Below, in pieces: positions 1 to 8,132 of a DNA stretch of 64,000 nt. Both the position numbers and the translations under genes were made by a program. The DNA is taken from positions 62,001 through 126,000 of the forward strand of contig NZ_VNHS01000005.1 in NCBI RefSeq assembly GCF_008124765.1, in the 5' to 3' direction. Under the pieces are notes generated by a model. That model saw only the letters and a list, made by a program, of their open reading frames with translations. It made no database searches and was not told where the DNA came from. Source of the DNA: Paenibacillus methanolicus. GTDB taxonomy: Bacteria > Bacillota > Bacilli > Paenibacillales > Paenibacillaceae. How positions within the stretch are numbered: position 1 is the stretch's first letter; every line of letters begins with the position of its first letter.

Positions 1-279
1 ATGGCGCTCGGCGCGATCCAAGCGATCGAAGCCGCGGGCCTGAAGCCGGGCGAAGACATCGTCATCATCTCGGTCGACGCGGTCAAGGACGGCATGCAGG
101 CTGCCGCGGACGGCAAAATCAACTTCATCGTCGAGTGTAACCCGCTGCTCGGGCCGCAGCTGATGGAAGCGGTGCAAGCGGTCGTCGACGGCAAAGAGAT
201 CGAGGCGCGCATCGTCACCGAAGAGACGACGTTCACGTCGGAACAAGCCAAAGAAGCGCTGCCATCCCGCCAATACTAA
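1..279 (+). CDS. Sugar ABC transporter substrate-binding protein, C-terminal fragment
   Basis: This is the last 92 residues of a periplasmic-binding-protein-like lipoprotein whose beginning lies outside the window. The segments ALGAIQAIEAAGLKPGED, ISVDAVKDGMQAA and ECNPLLGPQLMEA are typical of the second lobe of YtfQ/GafA-type (galactofuranose-class) sugar-binding proteins. It stands directly upstream of the matching ATPase and two permeases, so it should be the cognate extracellular receptor. The same segments recur in the protein at 3929-5005, which is a clear paralogue. The sugar class is inferred from family resemblance only. Confidence 0.9.
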   Translation: MALGAIQAIEAAGLKPGEDIVIISVDAVKDGMQAAADGKINFIVECNPLLGPQLMEAVQAVVDGKEIEARIVTEETTFTSEQAKEALPSRQY

Positions 280-296
280 TCGGATGCAGATCACGA

Positions 297-339
297 AGAC
301 AAGTTCATCGGCCCGCTGCTTGGGCCGGGGGACTTGTCT
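297..339 (+). promoter_or_regulatory. Intercistronic stem-loop between binding protein and ATPase genes
   Basis: AGACAAGT (297-304) pairs with ACTTGTCT (332-339), and GGCCC (310-314) pairs with GGGCC (322-326) inside it. No long T-run follows, and the ribosome binding site of the next gene starts soon after. Such hairpins behind binding-protein genes usually protect the upstream mRNA or partly terminate transcription, giving more binding protein than transporter. That role is inferred. Confidence 0.6.
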
Positions 340-363
340 TCTGAATAAAGGAGAGGAATCGAC

Positions 364-1872
364 GTGAAGGAGCATGCCCCGATTTTGCAAATGACGGGAA
401 TTACGAAACGCTTCCCCGGCGTCAAGGCGCTGTCGAACGTGGACTTTCGGCTGTTCCCGGGCGAAGTGCACGCGTTAATGGGCGAGAACGGCGCGGGCAA
501 ATCGACGCTGATCAAAGTGCTGACCGGCGTTTATTCCATCGATGAAGGCAGCGTTCTGATGGAAGGCAAGGCCGTCTCGATCTCGGGTCCGCTGGCGGCG
601 CAGAAGGCCGGGATCAGCACCGTGTATCAAGAGGTCAACCTGTGTCCGAATTTGACCGTCGCCGAGAACATCTACATCGGCCGCGAGCCGCGGAAGTTCG
701 GGCGCATTCAGTGGAAGAAGATGAACCAGGACGCGGAGCGGCTGCTCAAGGAACGGTTGAACCTGACCATCGACGTCGCGGTGCCGCTGCAGACGTATTC
801 GGTCGCGATTCAACAGCTGATCGCGATCGCGCGGGCGCTCAGCATTTCCGCCAAGGTGCTCATTCTGGACGAACCGACGTCCAGCTTGGATCAGACCGAG
901 GTGCAGCAGCTGTTCCGCATCATGCGCAAGCTGAAGAGCGAGGGACTGGCGATTCTGTTCGTCACCCACTTCCTGGATCAAGTGTACGAGATGTCGGACC
1001 GGCTTACGGTGCTCCGGGGCGGCGAGCTGGAAGGGGAATATATGGCCGCCGAGCTGCCGAGGTTCGAGCTCGTGCTGAAGATGATCGGCAAAGACTTGAA
1101 GCTGCTGGAGGAGCTGCCGAAGCTGTCCGCCGAGACGCAGAATTCGGCAGGCCAGACGATGCTGACCGCATCTAGCCTTGGACGCAAAGGCGCGATCAAG
1201 CCGTTCGATCTCACGATTCGCAAAGGCGAAGTCGTCGGCTTGGCCGGCCTGCTCGGATCGGGCCGGACGGAGATCGCGAGGCTGCTGTTCGGCGTCGATC
1301 GCAGCGACGAAGGGAAGCTTGCGGTGGCGGGCGGCGGGGGCGTCAAGTCGCCGCGGGGCGCGATCGACCAAGGCATCGCCTTCTGCTCGGAGAACCGCAA
1401 GACGGAGGGCATTATCGACGATTTGACCGTGCGCGAGAACATCATATTGGCTTTCCAGGCGACCCGGGGCTGGTTCCGGCCGCTGCCGCGGAAGAAGCAG
1501 GACGAGATCGCGGAGAAGTATATCCGGATGCTCAATATTAATCCGCCGAATCCCGAACATCTGATCAAGAACTTGAGCGGCGGCAATCAGCAGAAGGTGC
1601 TGCTCGCCCGCTGGCTGCTGACCGAGCCGGATCTGCTCATTCTCGACGAGCCGACGCGTGGCATCGATATCGGCGCCAAGGCCGAAATCCAGAAGCTGGT
1701 GCTGTCGCTCGCGAATCAGGGCATGTCGGTGCTGTTCATCTCGTCCGAGCTGGAAGAAGTGATCCGGGTGAGCGACCGGGTGGCCGTGCTCCGGGACCGG
1801 GCGATCGTGCGGGAAATAAGCGGCGAGCAAATCAACCAGCAGCAAATTATGCAAGCGATGGCAGGGGGATAA
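364..1872 (+). CDS. ytfR: Sugar ABC transporter, double ATP-binding protein (YtfR/RbsA-like)
   Basis: This 502-residue protein is the energy-coupling subunit of a monosaccharide importer and contains two fused ATPase domains. The first half has Walker A GENGAGKST near residues 40-48 and Walker B ILDEPTSS near 175, but its signature motif is degenerate (SVAIQQ). The second half has a degenerate P-loop (GLLGSGRTE, no lysine), a perfect LSGGNQQ signature near 405 and LDEPTRGID near 427. This asymmetry is usual for the RbsA/MglA/YtfR class. The GTG at 361 and ATG at 364 both lie near the GGAGAGGAA ribosome binding site; ATG 364 is chosen. It is followed after 4 bases by the first permease, in one operon. 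Confidence 0.93.
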   Translation: MKEHAPILQMTGITKRFPGVKALSNVDFRLFPGEVHALMGENGAGKSTLIKVLTGVYSIDEGSVLMEGKAVSISGPLAAQKAGISTVYQEVNLCPNLTVAENIYIGREPRKFGRIQWKKMNQDAERLLKERLNLTIDVAVPLQTYSVAIQQLIAIARALSISAKVLILDEPTSSLDQTEVQQLFRIMRKLKSEGLAILFVTHFLDQVYEMSDRLTVLRGGELEGEYMAAELPRFELVLKMIGKDLKLLEELPKLSAETQNSAGQTMLTASSLGRKGAIKPFDLTIRKGEVVGLAGLLGSGRTEIARLLFGVDRSDEGKLAVAGGGGVKSPRGAIDQGIAFCSENRKTEGIIDDLTVRENIILAFQATRGWFRPLPRKKQDEIAEKYIRMLNINPPNPEHLIKNLSGGNQQKVLLARWLLTEPDLLILDEPTRGIDIGAKAEIQKLVLSLANQGMSVLFISSELEEVIRVSDRVAVLRDRAIVREISGEQINQQQIMQAMAGG

Positions 1873-1876
1873 GACT

Positions 1877-2917
1877 ATGGGGGGCAAGCTGGTCCGGCAT
1901 CATCTGTTCTGGCCGCTGTGCGTACTAGGCGCATTACTATTATTCAATCTTCTTTATTCGCCGGATTTCTTCTCGCTCGTGCTGCGAGATGGCAATCTGT
2001 ACGGAAGTCTCATCGATATTCTCAATTTCGGCGCGCCGCTCATCCTCGTCTCGATCGGGATGACGCTCGTCATCGCGACCGGCGGCATCGATCTGTCCGT
2101 CGGCTCGATCGTCGCGATCTCGGGCGCCATCGCGTGCCTGTCGATCAGCAAGGGGACGGATCAAAGCTCGATTATGCTCGTCTTGACCGCGGTCGGCGCT
2201 TCCGTCCTGCTGTCGCTCGTGCTGGGGCTCTGGAACGGGGCGCTCGTCACCGTCACCCGGATTCAGCCGATCATCGCCACGCTTATCCTGATGGTGGCCG
2301 GGCGGGGCATCGCGCAGCTCATTACGAGCGGGCAGATCATTACCGTCTCCAATCCGAACTATGAATATATCGGCGCGGGCTCGCTGGCCGCCTTGCCGTT
2401 CTCTATTTTTATCGTGGCGGGGATGCTCGTGCTCGCCTCGCTGCTGACGCGCCGGACGGCGCTCGGCTTGTTCATCGAATCGGTCGGCAGCAACGCGAAC
2501 GCGAGCCGGCTGGCGGGCTTGCGCTCGCGTACGGTCATTCTGGCGGTCTACGTATTCTGCGGTTTGTGCGCGGGAATCGCGGGTCTGATCTTAAGCGCCA
2601 ACGTATCCAGCGCGGACGGCAACAACGCGGGGCTCTGGTATGAGCTGGACGCGATTCTGGCGGTCGTCATCGGCGGCACGTCGCTGAACGGCGGCCGGTT
2701 CTATCTGATAGGCACCGTCGTCGGCGCCCTTATTATCCAGACGCTTACGACCACGATCTACATGATCGGCGTGCCGCCGGAGATTACGCTCGTCGTCAAG
2801 GCGTTCGTCGTCCTCGCCGTCTGCTTGATCCAATCCGAGGCGTTCCGCAAGACGCTGAAGCTTCGGTGGAAGAAACGGCATTACCCGGCCGAACAGGAGG
2901 TTACCCGCCATGCTTAA
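1877..2917 (+). CDS. ytfT: Sugar ABC transporter permease (YtfT-like)
   Basis: This 346-residue polytopic membrane protein belongs to the RbsC/YtfT branched-chain-type permease family (BPD_transp_2). The family segment GMTLVIATGGIDLSVGSIVA lies near residues 66-85, and VIGGTSLNGG occurs near 259. It forms one half of the membrane channel for the sugar importer. A GCAGGGGG ribosome binding site inside the end of the ATPase gene precedes ATG 1877. Its last 8 bases overlap the start of the second permease, implying translational coupling. By analogy with E. coli YtfT it would carry galactofuranose, but the substrate is not provable from sequence. Confidence 0.92.
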   Translation: MGGKLVRHHLFWPLCVLGALLLFNLLYSPDFFSLVLRDGNLYGSLIDILNFGAPLILVSIGMTLVIATGGIDLSVGSIVAISGAIACLSISKGTDQSSIMLVLTAVGASVLLSLVLGLWNGALVTVTRIQPIIATLILMVAGRGIAQLITSGQIITVSNPNYEYIGAGSLAALPFSIFIVAGMLVLASLLTRRTALGLFIESVGSNANASRLAGLRSRTVILAVYVFCGLCAGIAGLILSANVSSADGNNAGLWYELDAILAVVIGGTSLNGGRFYLIGTVVGALIIQTLTTTIYMIGVPPEITLVVKAFVVLAVCLIQSEAFRKTLKLRWKKRHYPAEQEVTRHA

Positions 2918-3875
2918 CCGCAAATACGTCCCGATTCTCGTCACCTTCGGCCTGTTGGCCGTCATGTTCGCGGCGGGCTCGTTCCGGTATACCGGATTTT
3001 TCTCCGCGCAGGTGCTGTTCAACCTGCTGATCGACAACGCGTTCCTCATTATTACGGCCGTCGGCATGACCTTCGTCATCGTCGCGGGCGGGATCGACCT
3101 GTCGGTCGGCTCCGTCATCGCCCTGACGACGATGGTGAGCGCGAGCTTGGTCGAACAGCACGGCTGGTCGCCGGCGGTCGTCATTCCGCTCGTGCTCGTC
3201 ATGGGCGCGACGTTCGGCACGATCATGGGCGCGATCATTCATTATTTCAAGATCCAGCCGTTCATCGTGACGCTGGCCGGGATGTTCCTCGCCCGCGGCT
3301 TGTGCTACATCATCAGCATCGATACGATTACGATTACGAACGGCTTCTTCACGAAGGTCGCCCAGACGAAAATCGCGCTGCCCGGCGACAGCTTCATCTC
3401 GATCAACGTCGTCATCGCGCTCGCGGTCGTGGCAGGGGCCATCTATCTGGCGCACTACACGCGGTTCGGCCGCAACGCGTACGCGATCGGGGGCAGCGAG
3501 CAGTCCGCGCTGCTCATGGGCTTGCCCGTGGCGCGCACGAAGATTCTGATCTATGCGTTCAGCGGTTTCTGCTCCGCGCTCGCCGGCGTGGTGTTCACGT
3601 TCTATATGCTCTCCGGCTACGGACTGCATGCGATGGGGCTCGAACTCGACACGATCGCGGCGGTCGTCATCGGCGGCACGCTGCTGACGGGCGGCGTCGG
3701 TTACGTCGCGGGCACGTTCATCGGCGTGTTGATCCAAGGGGTTATCCAAACTATAATAAGCTTCGAAGGCACGCTGAGCTCGTGGTGGACGAAGATCGTC
3801 ATCGGATTGCTCTTGTTCGTCTTCATTCTATTCCAGCGGTTATTGAGCGAACGACGAGTTTCGCTGAAGACATAA
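2910..3875 (+). CDS. yjfF: Sugar ABC transporter permease (YjfF-like)
   Basis: This is the second permease of the importer, 321 residues with about eight to ten hydrophobic segments. The family signature GMTFVIVAGGIDLSVGSV lies near residues 52-69 and VIGGTLLTGGVG near 253. Heterodimeric permeases (YtfT plus YjfF) mark the galactofuranose-type importers, whereas ribose importers use one permease gene. AGGAGG at 2895-2900 precedes ATG 2910, inside the end of the upstream permease gene. A second binding-protein gene follows 53 bases later, so the operon probably continues. Confidence 0.92.
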   Translation: MLNRKYVPILVTFGLLAVMFAAGSFRYTGFFSAQVLFNLLIDNAFLIITAVGMTFVIVAGGIDLSVGSVIALTTMVSASLVEQHGWSPAVVIPLVLVMGATFGTIMGAIIHYFKIQPFIVTLAGMFLARGLCYIISIDTITITNGFFTKVAQTKIALPGDSFISINVVIALAVVAGAIYLAHYTRFGRNAYAIGGSEQSALLMGLPVARTKILIYAFSGFCSALAGVVFTFYMLSGYGLHAMGLELDTIAAVVIGGTLLTGGVGYVAGTFIGVLIQGVIQTIISFEGTLSSWWTKIVIGLLLFVFILFQRLLSERRVSLKT

Positions 3876-3928
3876 GTTATTAATCGGTTCGTCTGAGGAA
3901 TCGGGCGGTGCCGGAGAGGGGGCGGAAC

Positions 3929-5005
3929 ATGAGGAAAGCGGTCCATGCGCTACTGTTGGGCATTATCGCGGCGTTCGCCGTGTTCGCGCTGCAAGGCTGC
4001 AGCGGGAATAACGCCGATTCGCCCCCTGCGCCGGCCGGGACCGCGGAGGTCCAGACCGATGCATTACCCTCGTTCGGCGATTGGCTGCAGACGTCGGTTT
4101 CCGAGACCGCCAAGCCGGAGACGCCCATTACGCTCGGCTTCTCGCAGCTCGGCAAGGAGAGCGCTTGGCGCGTCGCCAACACGGCGTCCGTGCAGGAAGC
4201 GGCGGCGGAATCCGGCATCCGGCTCGTCATGAAGAACGCGGAGCAATCGCAGAAGAAGCAGTTCGAGGCGATTCGGGACTTTATTCAGATGAAGGTGGAC
4301 GTCATCGCGATCGCGCCCGTCGTGGAGTCGGGCTGGGAGGATATTCTGCGCGAGGTCAAGGCGGCCGGCATTCCGGTCGTCATCCTGGATCGCTCCGTGA
4401 ACGTGAAGGATACGTCGCTGTTCGTCACGACGATCGGGTCGAATTTTTATGAAGAGGGCGCCAAGGCGGGGAAATATTTGCTCGATCGGTTGCGCCACCT
4501 GCCGGGGCCGATCCGAATCGCCGAGCTCCAGGGGACGAGCGGATCGGCGCCTTCCATTCAGCGCGGGGAAGGGTTTCGCAGCGTCGTGTCCGCCCGCGAA
4601 GACATGAGCATCACGCAGAGCGCGCCGGCCGATTTCACCGAGGACAAGGGCAGGGCGATCATGCGCGGCTTCCTGCAGGCGCCGGCCGAGAAGCGGCCGC
4701 ACGTCCTGTTCGCGCACAATGACGACATGGCGCTCGGCGCGATCGACGCGATCGAGGAAGCCGGCCTGAAGCCGGGCGAGGATATTCTCGTCCTCTCGGT
4801 GGACGGCTCGCGCCGCGCGCTCGAGCAGCTGGCGGCGGGCAAACTGAACGCCGTCGTCGAATGCAATCCGCTCATCGGCCCGCAGCTCATGCAGGCGGCG
4901 AAGGAAATCATGGCCGGCCGGACGCTGCCGAAGCGAATGGTGCCGCCGGAGGATATTTTCACGCAGGAGCGGGCGGCCGAGGCCGTGAACGGTCGGAAGT
5001 TTTAG
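3929..5005 (+). CDS. Second sugar-binding lipoprotein of the YtfQ-type operon
   Basis: This 358-residue protein begins with a lipoprotein signal peptide ending in the lipobox LQGC (Cys near residue 24). Family segments include TLGFSQLGKESAWR, DVIAIAPVVESGW, NDDMALGAIDAIEEAGL and ECNPLIGPQLM. It is paralogous to the protein cut by the left window edge. ATG 3929 is chosen because GGAGAGGGGGCGG lies just upstream; an in-frame GTG at 3908 has no such site. Two receptors serving one transporter could broaden or tune the substrate range. A 12-bp hairpin follows at 5099. Confidence 0.9.
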   Translation: MRKAVHALLLGIIAAFAVFALQGCSGNNADSPPAPAGTAEVQTDALPSFGDWLQTSVSETAKPETPITLGFSQLGKESAWRVANTASVQEAAAESGIRLVMKNAEQSQKKQFEAIRDFIQMKVDVIAIAPVVESGWEDILREVKAAGIPVVILDRSVNVKDTSLFVTTIGSNFYEEGAKAGKYLLDRLRHLPGPIRIAELQGTSGSAPSIQRGEGFRSVVSAREDMSITQSAPADFTEDKGRAIMRGFLQAPAEKRPHVLFAHNDDMALGAIDAIEEAGLKPGEDILVLSVDGSRRALEQLAAGKLNAVVECNPLIGPQLMQAAKEIMAGRTLPKRMVPPEDIFTQERAAEAVNGRKF

Positions 5006-5098
5006 GGGCAAAGGCAAACGGTGCGTCTCTATAATTGAAGTAGAGGTAATCGCCGGCAACTCCGTCTACATCGCGTCGATGAGCAACCATTGGACGAT

Positions 5099-5128
5099 TA
5101 GCGGCTGTGCACATCAGCACAGCCGCTA
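5099..5128 (+). terminator. Stem-loop ending the sugar transporter operon
   Basis: TAGCGGCTGTGC (5099-5110) and GCACAGCCGCTA (5117-5128) form a perfect 12-bp stem with a 6-base loop. It lies 94 bases after the last operon gene. There is no T-run, so it may act as a weak terminator or an mRNA 3' end protector. Confidence 0.55.
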
Positions 5129-5265
5129 GTTCTGCACCTGCAACAGCAGCAACAATTCTTTATGCTGAAGCCTACGTTAGTCGATGCAGATTTCATAGCT
5201 ATCCTGTATGCTTGTAGGAATGGACAGAAAAATTCGTTCAATGATGAAGTAAGGGGACGCAATAA

Positions 5266-6078
5266 ATGCAAAGACATGTTCGATTAAACATAAAAGGATT
5301 GGCTTCTGATTTGTCGGAGATCGCGGAAATTGTGGCAGGCAAGGTGGATGACATTACCTCGCATACTATCGATTATGGTTTTATCACCGTAAATAGCGAT
5401 AAGGCCAGAGAAGGGTATCCCGTATTATTAAAACTAATTGAAGAACGCAAACTGGAGTACTTTTATGCGGAAAATCGGAGCTATACTAAGAACGAGATGG
5501 AAGCAGCCGCCTTCTTTCATATGAATGTTCCTTATCTGTGGGAGCAGCCTGAAAGGGATGCCATGTATTACGGAACGCAATTCAACAACCACAATATGGA
5601 CTGCGAGTGCCAATGGCAGCAAGTATCCGAGTTAAAACTAGATGTTAAGAAAATGAAGAAGTGGCATCTCGTCACGATGGCTCCGCAGTTTGTCGTAACC
5701 GAGCAAGCGAAGAATGCCATCGTGGATAATGGGCTTACAGGATGCGAATTTTCGCCGACCCATGATTATAAAGGTCGGGAGCTAGGCGCTGTTTATCAGA
5801 TGCACATCACCAGTATCCTTCCGCCATTAAACCCGCGAACGCGAATAGAAACAGATTATCGCCATGCGCGATGTCCTCACTGCGTCAGCGGCGTATTTCC
5901 GAGATCGGAGCTGATTTACGAGCAAGGCGATTTTTCGGCGGCGCAGGACTTTAATTTGACGTATGAGCGGCTTAATGGCTTAGTAGTCAGGGAGATGGTG
6001 ATTAGTTGGAACGCAAGGAATATTTTCAAAGCCAATAAAATAAAAGTGCATGGTTATGAGCCGGTTGCTCTTCTTTAG
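5266..6078 (+). CDS. Unknown protein with a CPHC zinc-knuckle-like motif
   Basis: This 270-residue soluble protein has no signal peptide or membrane segment and I do not recognise its family with confidence. AAGGGG precedes ATG 5266 at normal spacing. It contains a cysteine pair CPHC near residue 206 and a CEC near residue 112, so a metal site is possible. The N-terminal half is acidic and helical; the C-terminal half is rich in beta-type residues. Its A+T content is visibly higher than that of the flanking genes, which suggests acquisition. Immunity-like proteins of bacterial toxin systems often look like this, but I cannot assign it to one. Confidence 0.75.
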   Translation: MQRHVRLNIKGLASDLSEIAEIVAGKVDDITSHTIDYGFITVNSDKAREGYPVLLKLIEERKLEYFYAENRSYTKNEMEAAAFFHMNVPYLWEQPERDAMYYGTQFNNHNMDCECQWQQVSELKLDVKKMKKWHLVTMAPQFVVTEQAKNAIVDNGLTGCEFSPTHDYKGRELGAVYQMHITSILPPLNPRTRIETDYRHARCPHCVSGVFPRSELIYEQGDFSAAQDFNLTYERLNGLVVREMVISWNARNIFKANKIKVHGYEPVALL

Positions 6079-6388
6079 CGTGCTGCAATTGGACGGCGAA
6101 AGTGTGAGAAGTGTCGCAGGCGGCAGACAAGTGGGACTCCATTCGCGGAAATCTTGTACGAAGTACCGCCGGCGGCGGACCGGGATTGTGCGCATTCGAT
6201 TAAGGTTCGGTATTTGTGAGGAGAGATGGAGAGTAAGCGCGCTCCACGCTAGGTAAACGGGAAGCAGCCTCAGGGGACAGGGGCTGCCTGTTTGCATTGA
6301 AATCGGAGCAAGTCGGTACGCAGTGGCAGCGGGAATAATCTCCGAGGCGGCTGGGTATACTTGGTCTAATTATGGTAGACGGAGTTAA
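6079..6388. other. Gene-free stretch with a weak hairpin
   Basis: No convincing gene is present here. GCAGCC (6264-6269) can pair with GGCTGC (6282-6287), followed by a short T-rich tract, and could terminate transcription from the upstream gene. Nothing else stands out. Confidence 0.4.
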
Positions 6389-7006
6389 ATGGGAGTGGGA
6401 ATCGTGGCGAATGTATGGGCAAAGTTCGCATCGGGCCATAAAGATTACTATATATTGCTGATCTCGGTCCTCCTCTCGCTATCGGGCACGCTGTGGGTGC
6501 TCAAGACGAGCTGGAAGTACTATGGGCGATTGTATGCGATCGCGGCGTTGGCGGGGAGCGTCATTTGCGCGTTATTCGTCGGGCTTGGCTATTATCGATT
6601 CGATTCGCTGCTGATCCCGGTGCTGAAGCTTCCGGTCTTCCTGCTGCTTACGCTGTTCCCCTTCTATGTGCTCTTCGGCGTGAAATACAGCCCCAAGCCG
6701 TGGCCTTGGAAAATCCCGTTCTATTGGGGCATCGTCCATATCGGCGTCTTCTTCGAAACGATGCTCGTGGAATTCACCGACATCATCCAGTTCAAGTCCA
6801 AATGGGACATTTGGGATTCGTACACCTGGTGGTGGATCTTTCTGCTGGTGTTCGAATACGTAGGCGCGCTCTGCGTGCCGGATGAGGTTCGCAGGCCGAT
6901 CGACAAGCATCTGTTTCATTTCGGGAAGGTCGGATGGCTGGTGCTCCATTTTATTTTGATTTTGACCATATTCATGGCGGGCTATTACGTGGGGAAGGTC
7001 ACCTAA
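6389..7006 (+). CDS. CBO0543 family membrane protein
   Basis: This 205-residue protein has about six hydrophobic segments. The stretch WDIWDSYTWWWIFLLVFEY near residues 134-152 is the kind of tryptophan-rich core seen in CBO0543 family proteins of Firmicutes, a family of unknown function. ATG 6389 has GGAG 4 bases upstream; an in-frame GTG at 6404 with GGGAGTGGG is an alternative start. The next gene encodes a second member of the same family, so the two may act together in the membrane. Confidence 0.8.
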   Translation: MGVGIVANVWAKFASGHKDYYILLISVLLSLSGTLWVLKTSWKYYGRLYAIAALAGSVICALFVGLGYYRFDSLLIPVLKLPVFLLLTLFPFYVLFGVKYSPKPWPWKIPFYWGIVHIGVFFETMLVEFTDIIQFKSKWDIWDSYTWWWIFLLVFEYVGALCVPDEVRRPIDKHLFHFGKVGWLVLHFILILTIFMAGYYVGKVT

Positions 7007-7113
7007 ACGGGTCGCGAGCAGCGGGCGGTCGCGGCGGTTGTCAATTATAGTTCCGCCCATGGCCGCGCATGTTTAACCACATCCGGGAAACAGTATTACG
7101 GGAGGTGTGCGGC

Positions 7114-7752
7114 ATGGATCTCGAACAAGCCCGTCAATTCGAACAAATCCGGCAGTCGAAGCTGGAAGAAGCGGAGACGATACAACGCTACTGGTTGCAG
7201 CACTCGAACATGGATACGTGGCAGTTCTGGCTGCTTGCCGTGCTCTTCGTCGTCCCTCTGATCGTGGTGTTATGGAAGATGGATCGAAGCAGAGCGTTCC
7301 TGCTCGGGTTTTTCGGCTTGAACGTGCATATATGGTTCAGCTATATCGATACCTTCGGCGTGGAGCGTGGCATGTGGGGCTACCCGTATAAATTCGTGCC
7401 ATTCCTGCCGGAAAGCATCACGTTGGATACTTCCCTTGTGCCGGTGACGTTCATGCTGCTGTACCAATGGTGCATGAATACGCGGCGCAACTTCTACTTG
7501 TTCGGGATCGCGCTGTGCGGGGCGTATTCGTTCATCCTGAAGCCGATCATGGTTCAGTTGGATCTCTTCCAAATGTACAGGGGCATGAATTTCGTGTACC
7601 TGTTTCTATTATACGGTCTTGTCTTCGGCTTATCCGTTGGCGTCACGGCGTTCTTCATGGCGCTGCGCAAAACCGGCGGCGACGGATCCTCCAAGTCCAG
7701 ATGGTTCATTAAGTTACCGGGTCGCAATTCGTTTCGGGTCAAAGTAAAATAA
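7114..7752 (+). CDS. CBO0543 family membrane protein, second copy
   Basis: This 212-residue membrane protein starts with an amphipathic charged helix (LEQARQFEQIRQSKLEEA) and continues with about five hydrophobic segments. Segments such as WGYPYKFVPFLPESITLDTS match the CBO0543 family pattern. ATG 7114 has GGAGG at 7101-7105 with 8-base spacing and is preferred over the in-frame ATG 7069, which has no ribosome binding site. It lies just downstream of the first CBO0543 gene and ends in a strong terminator. The function is unknown. Confidence 0.82.
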   Translation: MDLEQARQFEQIRQSKLEEAETIQRYWLQHSNMDTWQFWLLAVLFVVPLIVVLWKMDRSRAFLLGFFGLNVHIWFSYIDTFGVERGMWGYPYKFVPFLPESITLDTSLVPVTFMLLYQWCMNTRRNFYLFGIALCGAYSFILKPIMVQLDLFQMYRGMNFVYLFLLYGLVFGLSVGVTAFFMALRKTGGDGSSKSRWFIKLPGRNSFRVKVK

Positions 7753-7771
7753 CGTCCATAGCGTCAAGAAC

Positions 7772-7800
7772 AAAGAGCAGCTGCCGGAGCTGCTCTTTTT
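7772..7800 (+). terminator. Rho-independent terminator
   Basis: AAAGAGCAGCT (7772-7782) and AGCTGCTCTTT (7788-7798) form a perfect 11-bp stem with the 5-base loop GCCGG. The T-run of the stem end continues to 7800. It lies 20 bases after the CBO0543 gene. Confidence 0.9.
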
Positions 7801-7932
7801 GATTTGTTCACCGGACGGGACATTTTTGAATAAAGGTATCTTATAAGCGGGACGCTTCCAGCCGATATATAGGTATAGCAAGGGAGCCGAATGTGGAGAT
7901 TTCCTGACATTGGTTAGACTGCCGGAAATAAT

Positions 7933-7961
7933 TTGAGGTACTTGGCAGTACCAATTATTTT
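7933..7961 (+). promoter_or_regulatory. Probable mqo promoter with operator palindrome in its spacer
   Basis: TTGAGG (7933-7938) and TATTTT (7956-7961) are separated by exactly 17 bases. The palindrome GGTACT-TGGC-AGTACC (7937-7952) lies between and across them, where a bound repressor would block RNA polymerase. The promoter is 170 bases upstream of mqo. The regulator is unknown; HxlR-type repressors bind TACT/AGTA half-sites, usually with wider spacing. Confidence 0.5.
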
Positions 7962-8057
7962 AATCTATTAACAATAGTGATAAACTAAGAGAAGGTAAAT
8001 ACGTTGATTCATCAACACGCGGTGTGACGTGGTCGCGCCCCTTGCTTACTTGCTGTA

Positions 8058-8114
8058 GCTCCTAAGCAGGAGCGCCTACATCCTTTCTGCAATGCTTAGG
8101 TATGCGATTCTTAG
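8058..8114 (+). promoter_or_regulatory. mqo leader with mutually exclusive hairpins
   Basis: GCTCCT-AAGC-AGGAGC (8058-8073) forms a tight hairpin. The overlapping sequence CCTAAGCA (8061-8068) can instead pair perfectly with TGCTTAGG (8093-8100), and CTTAGG occurs again at 8109-8114. The two pairings cannot coexist. This arrangement, within 80 bases of the mqo start, could be a switch in the 5' untranslated region. Confidence 0.4.
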
Positions 8115-8132
8115 GGGATAAGGAAGGTAATC

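Noticed and set aside
475-1887. 470-codon open frame antisense to the ytfR-type ATPase gene
   Set aside because: It is a shadow of a high-GC gene: arginine- and histidine-rich, no ribosome binding site and no domain.
5020-5110. Short frame with VEVIAGNSVYIASMSNHW after the sugar operon
   Set aside because: It has no ribosome binding site and runs into the hairpin at 5099; chance cannot be excluded.
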